Positions 1 through 11,351 of a stretch of 64,000 nucleotides of DNA are shown piece after piece. Below the pieces are notes generated by a model. It searched no databases. It had not been told where the DNA came from and saw only the letters and a list, made by a program, of their open reading frames with translations. Position numbers and translations under genes: made by a program. This DNA is from Rhypophila decipiens (taxonomy: Eukaryota; Ascomycota; Sordariomycetes; Sordariales; Naviculisporaceae). The DNA is taken from positions 360,963 through 424,962 of the forward strand of contig MU858062.1 of assembly GCA_033297075.1 (NCBI GenBank). Direction: 5' to 3'. Each line of letters starts with the position of its first letter. Position 1 is the stretch's first letter.

Positions 1-1361
1 GTAAATATTCTTTACCATTGTCTTCGCATGCCGGTTCAAGTGCTGTGTGCGCCTCCAGATAACTGACACGTTTCTTCATCCGTTTGAGGAATCAAACATA
101 GCTCAGCCTCCGAATTTTCGTTGCTGCCGCCTGCCGTCTTACCAGTCAGCCTCACACATAATACGGAGTAATGAGGAATATTGTAACTTACACTACGAGT
201 AACCTGCAGTGTCCAGTACAATCCGCATCTCTGGGATTGCTGTAATAAAAAAGGAACAAACAATCCAGAAAAGGGGATTCATGATCTCAAAAGACAGGGA
301 CCCCTCCATATCACGAATCCATTATCACATGCCAGAGCGTCGAAAGCCCAGGAAAATAAATGCTCAACAAAATAAGCTTCAATTGACTGGTCCCTGCCAA
401 GAAGTAACAAAGCGTCTGGGGTATTAAACAAGTACCGGTAGCGAAAACCGTTTCTTTAGAATTTATCCGATACGTACGGATATCATATCACCATACCGTG
501 CTTTGAGTCTCTGCCCGACTACCACATGGATTACATACAATAAACCACCTCGCCTGGGGTATGCGTGGGATGAGAATAAAGATGAGGGAATTACGGATGG
601 CTACTTCTTCAGGGAAAAAGGAGGAAGAGTCGGGAGAGCAAGCCGTACAGTTTACCCGGCACGTGCCCGGGTGACTTTCTTCGTCGGTGTCGTAGACAGT
701 AGGACTGCATACGGGTGCTAGTGGGTGTGCAGATCCCAAACTGCATATTGTGTGATCTAGACCCTTGACCTACAGGTCGGTCCGATGACATTATTGAACG
801 CCTCTTTGTCTACAGTGAGGAAAGAGAAACGAGCAAACATCTCATACAAGAAACTTGGGCCCCTATCCTCAGTTCATGGTGTTCTGCTTTGAGGCGACCT
901 ACTTTCTTTTTACCTGGGCATGAACCAAACAGTACGAAAGAGAGATTGGCGGCCTGTCTAACTATGTCTAACAGTTGATCCAACCACATCTAGTTTAGTT
1001 AGACTGTAGGTTGAAGAGGATGTGAAGAAGAAATAGTCTGCACCTCTAGTGATAAACAAAAGACAACAGGATATTTGAGCTTCAAATGAATGAGCCAGTA
1101 ACATATAACCTTGACTCTACTGGACAGTCGAACCAGCGTTCCGCCCAGGCCTACAAGTGGAAACCAGAATATAAATGCGTGTACATGTTTTGTCACGATA
1201 CTCCTATTAAGACGCTGAGATTCTGGGGATGGGAACCTGCTTTTGTCTTGCTGCCGTGAGCGTCTTGCTCCGTGTGGTGGAGCTCGAACGAAGCGTGGCG
1301 GTTAGATATTATCATCAATTCGTGGTATATAACTTTCAGACGTTGGTAGGTATGCTGCCTT
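1..1361. other. Intergenic left edge, no gene seen
   Basis: Only short, mutually overlapping open frames without recognisable motifs are present on both strands. The right end is the 3' flank of the coatomer epsilon gene, which is transcribed leftward. A gene whose body lies outside the window cannot be excluded. Confidence 0.6.
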
Positions 1362-2470
1362 TTATGCAGCGGCAGCCTTGGCCTTGTACTTTGTCGCCGC
1401 CTTGTCAAACAGCTCGCTCTTCTCCGCCAAATCCGTCAGGAACGGATGCTGAGAATCCACAGTTGCAAGAGACCTAAAACCGATATTCGCGTGTTAGCAA
1501 GATTCCCCAAGAAACCGTTTAAGAAACTTGGACGGAGCGCATTACCCTTTGGGGTCTTGAGGGCCCTTTCCGGTGATAACCTCCAAGACCAACGAGTTGG
1601 CAATGGCATCGGCGAAACCAGGCTCCTTCTTCAGAGCCTCGTCCAAGGCGGCCTTGGCCTCGTCGGTGCGTCCCAGATGGAGTTCGGCCACGGCCTGCGA
1701 GACAAGAGAGCGGACCGATGTTGTCGCGGGCGCTTGCGCAAGCTCCTCAAAGACGTAGAATGCTTGTTGATACTTGTCACCGCCCTGCAAGAGTATTGGG
1801 TCAGTCATTCGCCGAGCTCAACCCACGGAGCAGACGACCACTCACCAGTCTCAAACCAACCCACGATTCTGCAAGGTTGACCAACAGGCTGTCCTGCCCC
1901 CATCTCCGTGCGGCCGCAACTTCCTTAAGAGCAAGGTCGGTCCTATTTTGTACCAGGTGTATTTGGACGATGAGCGCAACAGCTTCCACTACGAGAGAGA
2001 AAACGGGACTTGAGTTAGTCAGGTTCATCCTCAAACAGCCCGCACAGCTGAAAAGACCACCAAGGAATATACGCACAGTTGCCCGAGTGCTTCGAGAGCA
2101 GTGAAAGAGCTTCTTCCGACTTGCCAGCGGCCTGCAACACGGTACCTCCGACGACCTGAACTATCGCATCCTCGCTGGACGACTCGACGAGCTGCTCGAT
2201 CGTCTTCACCGCCGCCTCGGGCTTTCCTAGCGCTTGCTCGGCCAAAGCGCCGACCGCTACGAGTGCTGGCTCCGACTCTCCCTGGACGTCTGCGACAACA
2301 TCTTCTGCCTGGCCCAGGGCGATTTGGGCGCGTAGCTGGAGGACACGGGCGGGGAGCGCATTCTCGGGCGATAGGGATGAGGTGTCGAAGTCGACGACTT
2401 CCTGGTACTGGCCTTGGTGGAAGTGGTTGTGAATGTTGATGAGCTCGCCTTCTGCCGAGTAGGGATCCAT
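1362..2470 (-). CDS. sec28: Coatomer subunit epsilon (COPI coat)
   Basis: Four exons, 2470-2077, 1988-1846, 1784-1546 and 1473-1362, give 295 codons with closed phases; introns are 88, 61 and 72 nt with GTGCGT, GTGAGT and GTAATG donors. The protein starts MDPYSAEGELINIHNHFHQG and carries tetratricopeptide-like helices throughout, including the run around ESWVGLRLGGDKYQQAFYVF, and ends in a Lys/Ala-rich tail. Length and sequence match epsilon-COP, the solenoid subunit that stabilises alpha-COP in the COPI coat acting in Golgi-to-ER and intra-Golgi transport. The frame is open upstream of the chosen ATG, but recognisable family sequence begins at this methionine. The symbol is from the family and not from a species-specific source. 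Confidence 0.93.
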
Positions 2471-5331
2471 GGTTGCTATGTTCAGGTCTGATATGGCGTC
2501 GAGAAAGGGCTCAATGGGTCGCGACGGTGGTTTGCGTTTATCGTAGGTGGCACCTCTGATGCGGACAGCAAGCCAGGTCTCCAAGGTCCCCAAATCGATA
2601 ACGTGGAGTTTAGTTGTGGGCACGGAGCAAGCCGCGTGGGGTAATTGGTGCACTGGACAGCGTGTTGCACGCCTGGGCTTGAGGCGAACAGTGGCGTCGA
2701 GCTGAGCTCGCTCGGTACTCGCTAGGGTTGGGGTTATGTATGGAAGCCTCAATCTCTTCTCACCTCTGGTATGATCTTCGATCTTCTTTCACCATTCAAG
2801 ACTCGCCATTACCACAAACATTTCATTCTGTCGATATGATCGTCCTCATGTGCCATGGATCTTCTTTTTACAGTATTCTACGGTAAATAGTCAACCTGTA
2901 CTACCTGACCAGGGCCCATACTCGCTACTTGAAACGCCTTATTATATTGTCAAATAGGCGCGTTACAAGCTGAGAAAATGTATTATTTCTACAACAAAAA
3001 CGCATTATCAAAGTCACCGGCAGGCCTAGCAACCTTGTCAACCAGGTATACCAATTTGACTATTTACCGTGGAGTGCTTAATGGGCTGCTCCTCAGACTC
3101 TGGTCAATGGCGAAGGCTACAACGAAACCGGAGATCATACCAAAAGACAGCTGCCATGAACATCAAACCAACCATGAGCGAGTAAGCGAGGTCAACCTTT
3201 TCACCTTCCTGGCTGGTTGTCGACCCAATGGAGGAAACACACGACAGCAAAGATGGCGGTGCCCTGATAAGCCATGATATTGCACATTGCCCAAAGACCA
3301 TAATCCGTACTGCCACTCAAACCATCTCGCCCTTGGCTCTTCCAAGCCCCGCCAGCACACTCACCTCTTCTCGGCTTTTCTTACCTATCGGCGACGGACT
3401 GCCTCCTGGCTACTCATGTCAGCAAACCGGGGCGACATTTGCTAAGCATAGATTGATAAGTTTCACATTTATCCGACAAGTGTGTTTCTCCATCAAGGAA
3501 TGGCGAGAAAGGACATCCTTAATACTTTTCGATGCTACCAAACTCACTCCACTATGAGCAGCAGTTCATGTCTTCAAGTGGATTGAGTTGGGATGACATG
3601 TTTCAATGTCGTGGCTAAAGGTCGACACTACAACTCTAGTAGGAATCACATAAAGCAGGGAAGCTCGAGTTTTTAATTTTTCCTTGATTCTCTCAGATGA
3701 AGGAGCAATGGCGCAGCAGGTGAGGCAGCTCCTCCTCCGCTTACCTTCAACGAACCCCCCTAACATGCTCATAAGTGGTTTTGGGCTCTGAAACATGTCC
3801 ATCCAACCACAACCAAGCTTCCCCGCGACGCATGAACTTGCCAACCCATCGGCATCGACCAAGGTCTCCAAGCAGGAAAGTCGGAACAATGAACCAGTCA
3901 TCGCTGGCCCCTTTTTGTCCCTTTTTGTCCCTTTTTTTCTCCTTCATGTCTTCACGATTCTTCGGGCGAGATGCTAAGCGGCATGAATGATTTGACCAAG
4001 GGAGAACTTTGAAACCCAGGTTCTCGGACCTGGATTCGGCTGCCCGAAAGTCTACGCGAAAGGCCGGCATAGGGCACATGGCATCCTCGTTTTTCTCGTG
4101 TGCGACAAACATTGACAAATCCACGGAACCAGGGAAGAAGTCTACCAGGTCGTGGTTTTGTTTGCATCTCGGGATCCCGAGCTCCAGATGCTTTCATCGA
4201 GGATGTGAGAGCTGGCAACTGGACATGATGCTAAAGATACCTCCCGTCGTCACAATAACGCTGGTTTTCAACGGCTAGGCAAGCCCGGCGGTTGGGAAGT
4301 CTTCTTTCCGATGCAAGAAGTCTGCAAGGCGGGAACTATTTTTGAATCTACCGAACCCTACTGAACGTGGGCGGGCCCTGGCATGTCTTGGTGAAACCTC
4401 AGCCGGCACTGGATCGGCTCTGCAGAGAACCACAGACAGCCAAGCATCTCGAATAGATTTCGAGAGGATTTGTGCCGAGTGCCACAAGTTCACAACAGGA
4501 CTGAGAAATCACAGAGGCAAGCGCAGTCCAAGGGATCTCGAGCTCGGAAATTGGACATCATCCAACTGCTATCAAATAAAATTCTCCCTGCGGCGTTCAC
4601 AGCTCGAAGTGTATGACACACATTTCTTTCTTCACCTCACAGCGGCAGTTCTGTGCCAACCAACAGCCATTCCATGCGGGCAGCCAAACGCGATTGGTCA
4701 GAAAATGCCCGATTTCAACTTGCATAGAATCGTCTTATTATAGACATGCCCAAGTCGGCCGCACGTTGCTCAGTTCAACTGGCCCGGCTCAGCATCTTTC
4801 CTCCATGCAGGGATCTGGGGTCACCACCCCCTCCAGTGCCGTCTCTTCACCTGGCCCGGTGTTACCTACCATGGCGGGGCACCCGCCCCTGAACACTCTC
4901 CTTCATACTCTCGCTGCTAAGCATGAGTTGCTAGCACAGCAGTACGGGTAGAGCACCGCCAGCCAGCCCTGCTGCTCATCCCTCAGGCTCCGCTGGTTCG
5001 GAGTTGGAAACCAAGACGTGATCCTCACCAGGGCTGCGTTTCCATCCCCAGCCCCGAACCTGGGCTTGTGAATATGGGTACACTCTGTACATAATGCACT
5101 CACCTCCCCAATCCCTGTTGAGAAGTCTCAGGGCGCAGCCACCTGTCGTCTCGTCTTTCTCTTCGTCGTCGTTTCTTACAAGTTATTCGTTTGACAGCTT
5201 GACACTGCAACAAATATCTCCTTGGCTGTTGCTGCATTATGGGAATATAGAAGAAAGACTTCCTTTTTCCCTCATTACGTTCCTTTCTCCTATGTCTCTT
5301 GTCTTGACCTGGTGCCGCCTCACCTTGCGGA
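2471..5331. other. Gene-sparse spacer, about 2.9 kb
   Basis: It separates the divergent coatomer epsilon and DUF6536 genes and so must hold both promoters. The only coding-like signal is the possible small membrane protein at 3064-3309 on the minus strand, listed separately. Frames between 3566 and 4951 on both strands are short, overlap each other and show no motif. A run of repeated TTTTTGTCCC sits near 3914-3935. Confidence 0.55.
3064..3309 (-). CDS. Possible exons of a small membrane protein, unresolved
   Basis: Read on the minus strand, 3309-3205 follows an acceptor (TGGCAG) and encodes a hydrophobic stretch, YGLWAMCNIMAYQGTAIFAV, continuing VCFLHWVDNQPG. A second piece, 3150-3064, follows an acceptor (ATGGCAG) and encodes a second hydrophobic segment, SFGMISGFVVAFAIDQ, before a stop. 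The obvious donor between them (GTGAAA at 3204) puts the two pieces out of frame; joining in frame needs a weak GTCGAC donor or a one-base change. An upstream part ending in VADS could splice on through a GTAAGA donor near 3395, but I found no start codon. It may be a two-helix protein gene with an unusual structure, a frameshifted relic, or chance. I do not recognise the family. Confidence 0.3.
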
Positions 5332-8116
5332 ATGGAAATAGTGATACCCCCGAGAGACCATAGACCTCTGACCTACCAGTATACGTGGGACGAAAATGGT
5401 GAGGTGACAAATATCACTAGGTAGGTTTCTGGCAACAGCCTTGCCTTTCATCATGCCATCTCCTGCTGACACTCATCATCCAGGATAAAGGAGGATGGCC
5501 CGGTCCAAGAGCGGCCACGAAGAGGGAGACAGACGGTGCAATGGCCATTCCAGAGCATATCAAACGAAACGGAGATTTCTAGTCCGACTACCGTCTCACA
5601 TTATGCTGCTCGACGGGCGACATGGGAACCTAAGCGGGCCATGAGGGCACGAGTTGGCGACACAGACTCGATAGCACAGGACCTTATCCCAGACTATGTG
5701 ATCAACTACATGCGTGGAGAGACCCCGGAGACCGTCGCTCGGAGGAAACAGAACGGAGGCAAGCTGGCCGAGCGTGGGGTAGATATTCGGAGGCACAAGG
5801 CCAACCAACAGTCACGGACAGCCGACTTTGAGGGCTTCCTTCACGATGCGTCGAGCCGCTCGGGCGCTTCTTCGGGCGATGCGAATGACGAGTCGAGGCA
5901 TATTCTGTCCAGTTCGAAAAAGAAAGGAGAGGGAGGAGTGCGAAAGAGGTTTCTGCCAGGATGGAGAGCTGGGATCGAGTTGAACCTGTTCCTGACCCTC
6001 TTGATCTTTCTGGCCGGAGTGGGCTGCCTGATTGCCATCATTACCAGGGGCCCCATCTCAAGCGGAGAGTCGATTCTGTTCTCGGGCTTGTGTTCGACTG
6101 CTTCGAGTATCAACTGGGGTCTTCACGGGGTCATCAACCTCTTCGCGGTGGCTCTGATTGCGGGCGCAAACTACGTCTTTCAGGTTCTCAGCAGCCCGAC
6201 AAGGATGGAGGTATCGGTGGCACATCAGAAGAAGCGGTGGCTGGATATCGGGATCCCCTCGATTCGTAACCTGACGCATATCCAGGGCGTGCGGACTTTA
6301 ATCATTGTTGTCGTGTTGATTGCAGCAGTTACGACGCAAATAATGTAAGCTGGGCCCAAGAATTCCCGATTGCATGTGCTAACATGGAATCAGATATAAT
6401 GCCGCCCTATCGACTTCTCAGACCTCGATAGACTACAAGCTCCTTTTGGTAACAGACTCCTTCCTGGACGGGGGCCCTTTTAGCAACGACACCACGAGCA
6501 ACGGCGCCCAGCTTAGCCGTCTCGATATTCTTGCCCTGCAAGGCAAGGCAGTCCGCAACGAACTCGTCAATCTCACCACGACAGACTGTTTTGCCCAGTT
6601 CAGCGGAGCCTACGAGACGACATACAGCGCCGCGCTGCTGGTCTCTGATCTCGGCTCCGAGACAACTCCACTCATCCAAACCTCAAGGGCTGTATCCAGC
6701 ATCATCACCGATTTAGCCCCCGAGATGTCGTCCATCAAATACTGCCTCACCCAAACCGGCCCCGAGCCAATCTGCTCCGTAGCCGTAAACATTCCCCTCC
6801 TCGGCGCCATCACGGCCCTCAACCTACTAACAGCCCTTACTCTGGGGCTAGTCCTTCTCCTCTTTCGAAAATCCTTCCACCCTCTAGCAACACTCGGCGA
6901 CGCAATATCTTCTTTTCTCCAAGATCCCGACCCAACCACCCGAGGGTCCTGTCTCCTCTCCAAGACCGACGTCTGGCAGGGCCGCTGGGGCCAAAATCCC
7001 GACAACGGACCAGGCGCCTCGACCATCGCAGGAGCCAAGTACTTTGTCCCCAGAGACCACTTTTGGTTCGGGAGCCTGTCCCTGCCTCGCCTAGTTTCCG
7101 TGCTGTTCGTCTGGCTCGCCTGCGTGGGCCTGACTGTTTCGGCCCTTGCCTTGAGCATCGTCGCCGACCCGCGCAGCCGTCTCTCGCCCTTTGGAACCGG
7201 ATCCGAGTACTCGACCGTTATACTCCCATCCATACTCCAAGCCACCACCACCAGCAGATTATCCAGCACCGTCTCGGCAGCTCTTATCGCTGCCTTGCCC
7301 CACATCCTCCTTGCGGCACTCTACCTGTCAGTCAACAGCCTCCTGACCATATTTTTCCTCTCCCACGAATCAAGCCTCTTCGCGGTAGGCCCGCACCGTC
7401 CCCTCCGCGTCTCAAACGGCCGACCAGAAGGTTCCCAAATCAGCTCTCTATATCTCACCCTCCCAAGACCAATTTCTTGGTTCCTAGTGATCCTCTTTGC
7501 AGGAATGGGCTTCACACTAAGCCAATCCGTCTTTTTGACACCCCTCGATTTGGTACATGTCGATTTAGCCTCGGGGTCTTTATTCGAAGATAGTAGTAGT
7601 AGTCCAGTTCAACTAGTACAAGTAGCAACAATGGCGCTTTCGTTTAGCGGGGTGGGGTTATTCATCCTCCTTGGAATGTTTATCTTCCTGGCCATTGTCG
7701 TCACGGTTCTGGGCTTGAGAAGAGCTCCCCCGGCGGCATTTGTCAATGGGCAGGCGATGGGAAATCCGCTTACACTCCCTGCCGGAAGCTGTAGTGCGGT
7801 TATCAGTGCGAGGTGTCATTTGACGCTGCCGAGGGATATTGGGCGGCTTTCGACCTCTGGATTGGGGTCGGCGGGGTTGTGGTATGGGAGTTCTTTTCCG
7901 CCTATTTTTGAGGAAGAGACGACTGGGAACCACCCGAGTGGGTCGAGACGGGGTCAGGAAGAAGGCGAGAAGGCGGTGGATGAAAATAGTGAGCTGTGGA
8001 AAAAAGAGCTTGCTTGGGGCGTTGTGAGGCAGGGTGTTGGGATGCAGGTCAGCCATGCTAGTTTCACGGCTTCTGGACCGGTGGTGTTTTTGGATGTTGC
8101 TAGGTGTTATGCTTGA
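5332..8116 (+). CDS. DUF6536 polytopic membrane protein
   Basis: Three exons, 5332-5420, 5484-6344 and 6394-8116, encode 890 residues; introns are 63 nt (GTAGGT) and 49 nt (GTAAGC, with a GCTAAC branch site). The largest uninterrupted frame lacks a usable ATG, so the true start is the short first exon, whose phase-2 end joins in frame. After a basic, Ser-rich N-terminal region, about residues 190-330 hold the DUF6536 block: GWRAGIELN, the segment INWGLHGVINLF, then PTRMEV and KKRWLDIGIPSIRNL, which are family landmarks. About eight transmembrane helices follow in total, the last near residue 770, with a soluble C-terminal tail. DUF6536 proteins are widespread in filamentous fungi and have no established function. 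The organisation resembles a transporter or sensor, but that is inference. Confidence 0.9.
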
Positions 8117-9027
8117 TCCTTTTTTTTCTTGCTTCTCTTTTTCACATTTTTTTTTCTTTCGCTCTCTTTAGATTCGTTTCTGGTTTTGCTTTGGCTGGAT
8201 CCTTTTTGTTGTGTGTGGCTGGTCCTGGTTTGTTTGGTTGTGTGGTGAGGACTGGGGCCTTCTTCTCTTCTTTCCCATCGTTCTTTTTTTTCGGAGGCGA
8301 TCATCATCCTTTCATTTCATATTGTCAAATATCGCGGGCTGAAAACGAGTGGACGAGGACACGGAGATGTACAAAGCTGCAGGAAGGCATGGTCTGGTTT
8401 GTTTTGTTTTTGTTGGCGTTGGTTTATATACCCCAAACTCGGGAGGTGGATGGATGGGTTGATCTATCTGCCCATAGTCTTTTGTCTTTTTTGTAATGTC
8501 TTTTCTTATTGTGTTGGGGGACGAAAAGGATGGATGCATGCAGGCGGGTAGGAAGACAAGAAAATCATCACAGGTTTGGTTGGGATGGTGGTTAGTATAT
8601 GGGAGATCTGGGATCCCGTCCCTTGTTAGGGAAGATGACACTCAAAACAACTTAAAAAATTAAAGTAAACACAACTATTCTTGCCCATTGTCCTTTTCTG
8701 AGTTGTGACTGAAGCTACCACTTGCTGAGAATTGCTGGCGAAACCACGGGCCGTACTCAATCCTAGTTTGTTCCCCTCAGCATGTAACCCTAACCCTTGA
8801 AAGGACTTATAGCACTGCAGCGATGAAATCGTCCAACCAGTCTCACTGAACCGACCTCATCTCAGCGCATGCTCAACCTGCACTCAAGCCTCGAACAACT
8901 GGACCCAAACAATAACAACAAACGATCCAAATAAACAAAAAAGAAGAGCAAGAGGAAACAAACGACAAAGCCAGAGAAAACGAAACTTTCAACCACCTAC
9001 AATCACAAAAATTTCCTCTCAAAAACA
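8117..9027. other. Spacer with T/C-rich 3' region and telomere-like motif
   Basis: The first 200 bases after the DUF6536 stop are very T/C-rich, as expected of a fungal 3' UTR. The rest is the Fta4 promoter and 5' leader; it is A/C-rich just before the Fta4 ATG and contains two telomere-like repeat units at 8785-8798. No gene is apparent. Confidence 0.6.
8785..8798 (+). promoter_or_regulatory. Telomere-repeat-like motif (telobox)
   Basis: The 14 bases TAACCCTAACCCTT contain two tandem CCCTAA-type units, 230 bases upstream of the Fta4 start. In yeasts, Tbf1/Teb1-type Myb proteins bind such TTAGGG-related boxes in promoters. Binding here is inference. Confidence 0.45.
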
Positions 9028-10221
9028 ATGCCCAAACCACCACCCACAGCAGCCCCCCCACCACCAACAGTAGTCTCAATAAAACAAGACTGGCTAGCAA
9101 CCCAAACGCGTCTCCTCTCGCAGGATCTCGAGCCGTCACGAGCCTGGCGGGCCGCCAACGACGACGAGAAAGGAAATACCAACGACAATGGAGCCCCAAT
9201 AGGCCTCCCGGACAAGGCCGTCGACGATGCCATCTGGGCTTTGAATCATCGGCTGCAGCAACACGCCAAACGCGTGTATTCCCGCCAGGCGACGAGGCAT
9301 ATCGCTGAGCAGATTGACCAGCTTTATTGGGACGCTTCGAATCGTGCTGCGGGGACTGGTCTTGAGGATGAGGATGAGGATGGTGATGATGAGTTTAGAG
9401 GTTTGAGTTGGGGTGCTGATTTAGGTATGTGCTTGATGGCTTTCTCATTGTCGGCTTACCTGCTGGCAACATGCTTCTTTTGTGAACTCTCGTCGACAAC
9501 CATGGGATGGCTCTTGAATGAGTACTACCTTGATCTCCCTCACAGAGAGTTTCTTCCTGCCCCTTTTTATTCATCCTGTCGCTCACTTGCATGTTTCAAA
9601 CCCACCACTCACCTCACTCCATACCGCATTCTCACTCACCTCATACTTGCTCTCATTTTCATACTCAAACAGTACTAACAATCCCTACAAGTCGACCCAA
9701 AAATAATATCCAACCTCCCCCCAACCTGGGACCACGACGCCGCCTCACAACGACAATCCCAGTCCTATCCCACAGAAGCAGCCACATACAGCGACCTCGT
9801 GTCTCAACTAAAATCCCTCTCCTCCCAAAAGCAAGCCCTCTCCTCGCGGGTATCCCGTCTCAAAAGAATCAAGAATCTTCTTGAGTCCTTTGATACCACC
9901 ACTCCCTCTACCCCGTCAGGTGAAGAAGAAGAAGAAGAGGAGGAAAAGCCAAAACTCCAAGATAACCTCATAACCCGCGACGGGCAAATCGAAAAGGAAT
10001 TGCAAAAAATGCGCATGTTACTTGCCAGAGTTGGGGGACGGGTGGATCAATTACAAGAGCAGCAAAAACCAAAAGGCAAGAGGAAACGGACTGCTACTAC
10101 TGGGAATGGAGAAGAACCAAGTGAAGCAGCACAAGATGATGAGATGGATCTAGATGCTCCTTCTGCTGCTTTTGACGGACAGAGAAAACTCGACGTGTTA
10201 TTCCAAAAGGCCTTTTCTTAG
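9028..10221 (+). CDS. fta4: Kinetochore Sim4/CCAN complex subunit Fta4
   Basis: Two exons, 9028-9424 and 9692-10221, give 308 residues; the 267-nt intron is long for this window (GTATGT donor, TACTAAC branch site, acceptor CTACAAG). The protein begins with a Pro-rich leader and then the Fta4 signature around VVSIKQDWLATQTRLLSQ and the helical block RLQQHAKRVYSRQATRHIAE. The second exon contains LPPTWD, a predicted coiled coil near residues 170-190, an acidic run of Glu, another helical stretch and a basic KGKRKR patch. The family belongs to the inner kinetochore (constitutive centromere-associated network) that links CENP-A chromatin to outer kinetochore proteins; relation to CENP-U or to yeast Nkp1 has been proposed. 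Assignment rests on N-terminal similarity that I recall. Confidence 0.82.
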
Positions 10222-11351
10222 AGGAGGAGGATTGATTCTCTAAAAGGGAAAAAAGACAGAACTTAACTGCCTGCTTATTCGAGCCCGTTTGTTTATGAAA
10301 TGAGTTAGGACTGACTGACTGACTGACTGCTTCCTTGCTTCACAAGTATCAACTAACTACTACGTAAAGAAAACAATGATCAAGATAGAGTATTTTCAGC
10401 AACAGTGCTGACACAGCTACCAACCTAGCTACATGTAGCACGGCAATAATTTACTCAACAAGTCGCTGGGGTGCCGACTGGGCCTCGATATCGCTTTCTT
10501 GCTTGTTCTTAATAACTTGCTCAATACGGAATGGATAGAGTAAAAGTTATACCTTTACACATTTGAAACATCAAACTGGAATCAATCCTTCAGCGCCGGC
10601 TCGATACAGAATACAGTGACAAAGTTACACGTTTACAACTTGCATATTAATCATTATGCTTGTCATTCAAGACCTAATCTCCGCATCGTTCCTCAATTCA
10701 AGTTTCATTTCTTTTCAACTATCATCCGTTCCTCATGTCCGTGGTTCCTGAGCGCTTGGGTATCATGCCTATTTATTTCCTTCCTTTACTATCTTGAATC
10801 CGTTATTCCTCCTCACTGATCTGTGCCCGGCTGCCTTGACACTGTCATCTCAAAATGTCCTTTCCCCGCCCAAATGCGGGTAAAATAATATGCGATAAGC
10901 AAATAAAAGAATTTGAAACAAAAAAAAAATATGATGATAAAAGATGATAAAACCATGAACAAGTTGGTGGTGGATAGGGCTTATGCTCATATCATGGCAC
11001 AAACCCGTGTAGACTTACTCCCATGTAACTAACTAGCCATTTCCGCCATCCAATCTTCTTAGTCCTCCCTCGGATATTGTTCCAGAGAGTCGAACGGAGA
11101 AGGAATGCTATTATTTCCGTCAGCCAGAACGGTCCATGGCCCCCAAATCTATAGCTGGGAGAGCTGAGATATGTGTGTTGTCATCAGCTCTAGAGCTGCT
11201 TAGTAGCGTGTCTGGCAACTTCGCGTAATTCCGGCCCGAATCCGGAACCCCGAGAAAGATGGCGCCATAGATGAGGCATCTAAGTAGATGGCTTCGTCCT
11301 CTCCGGGTAGGTTCAACCTTTTCGAAAGTTGTCTTCTCCTTGGCGCTTAGC
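10222..11351. other. Convergent 3' spacer
   Basis: It lies between the ends of Fta4 (+) and Ice2 (-). It contains a short GACT tandem at about 10311-10329 and A-rich stretches near 10918-10945. Short open frames show no coding features. Confidence 0.6.

Noticed and set aside
8117..9027. Telomerase RNA gene suggested by TAACCCTAACCCTT
   Set aside because: The spacer is under 1 kb while known filamentous-fungal telomerase RNAs are about 2 kb, and I could not find a pseudoknot or 3' processing signals by eye. Kept only as a motif.
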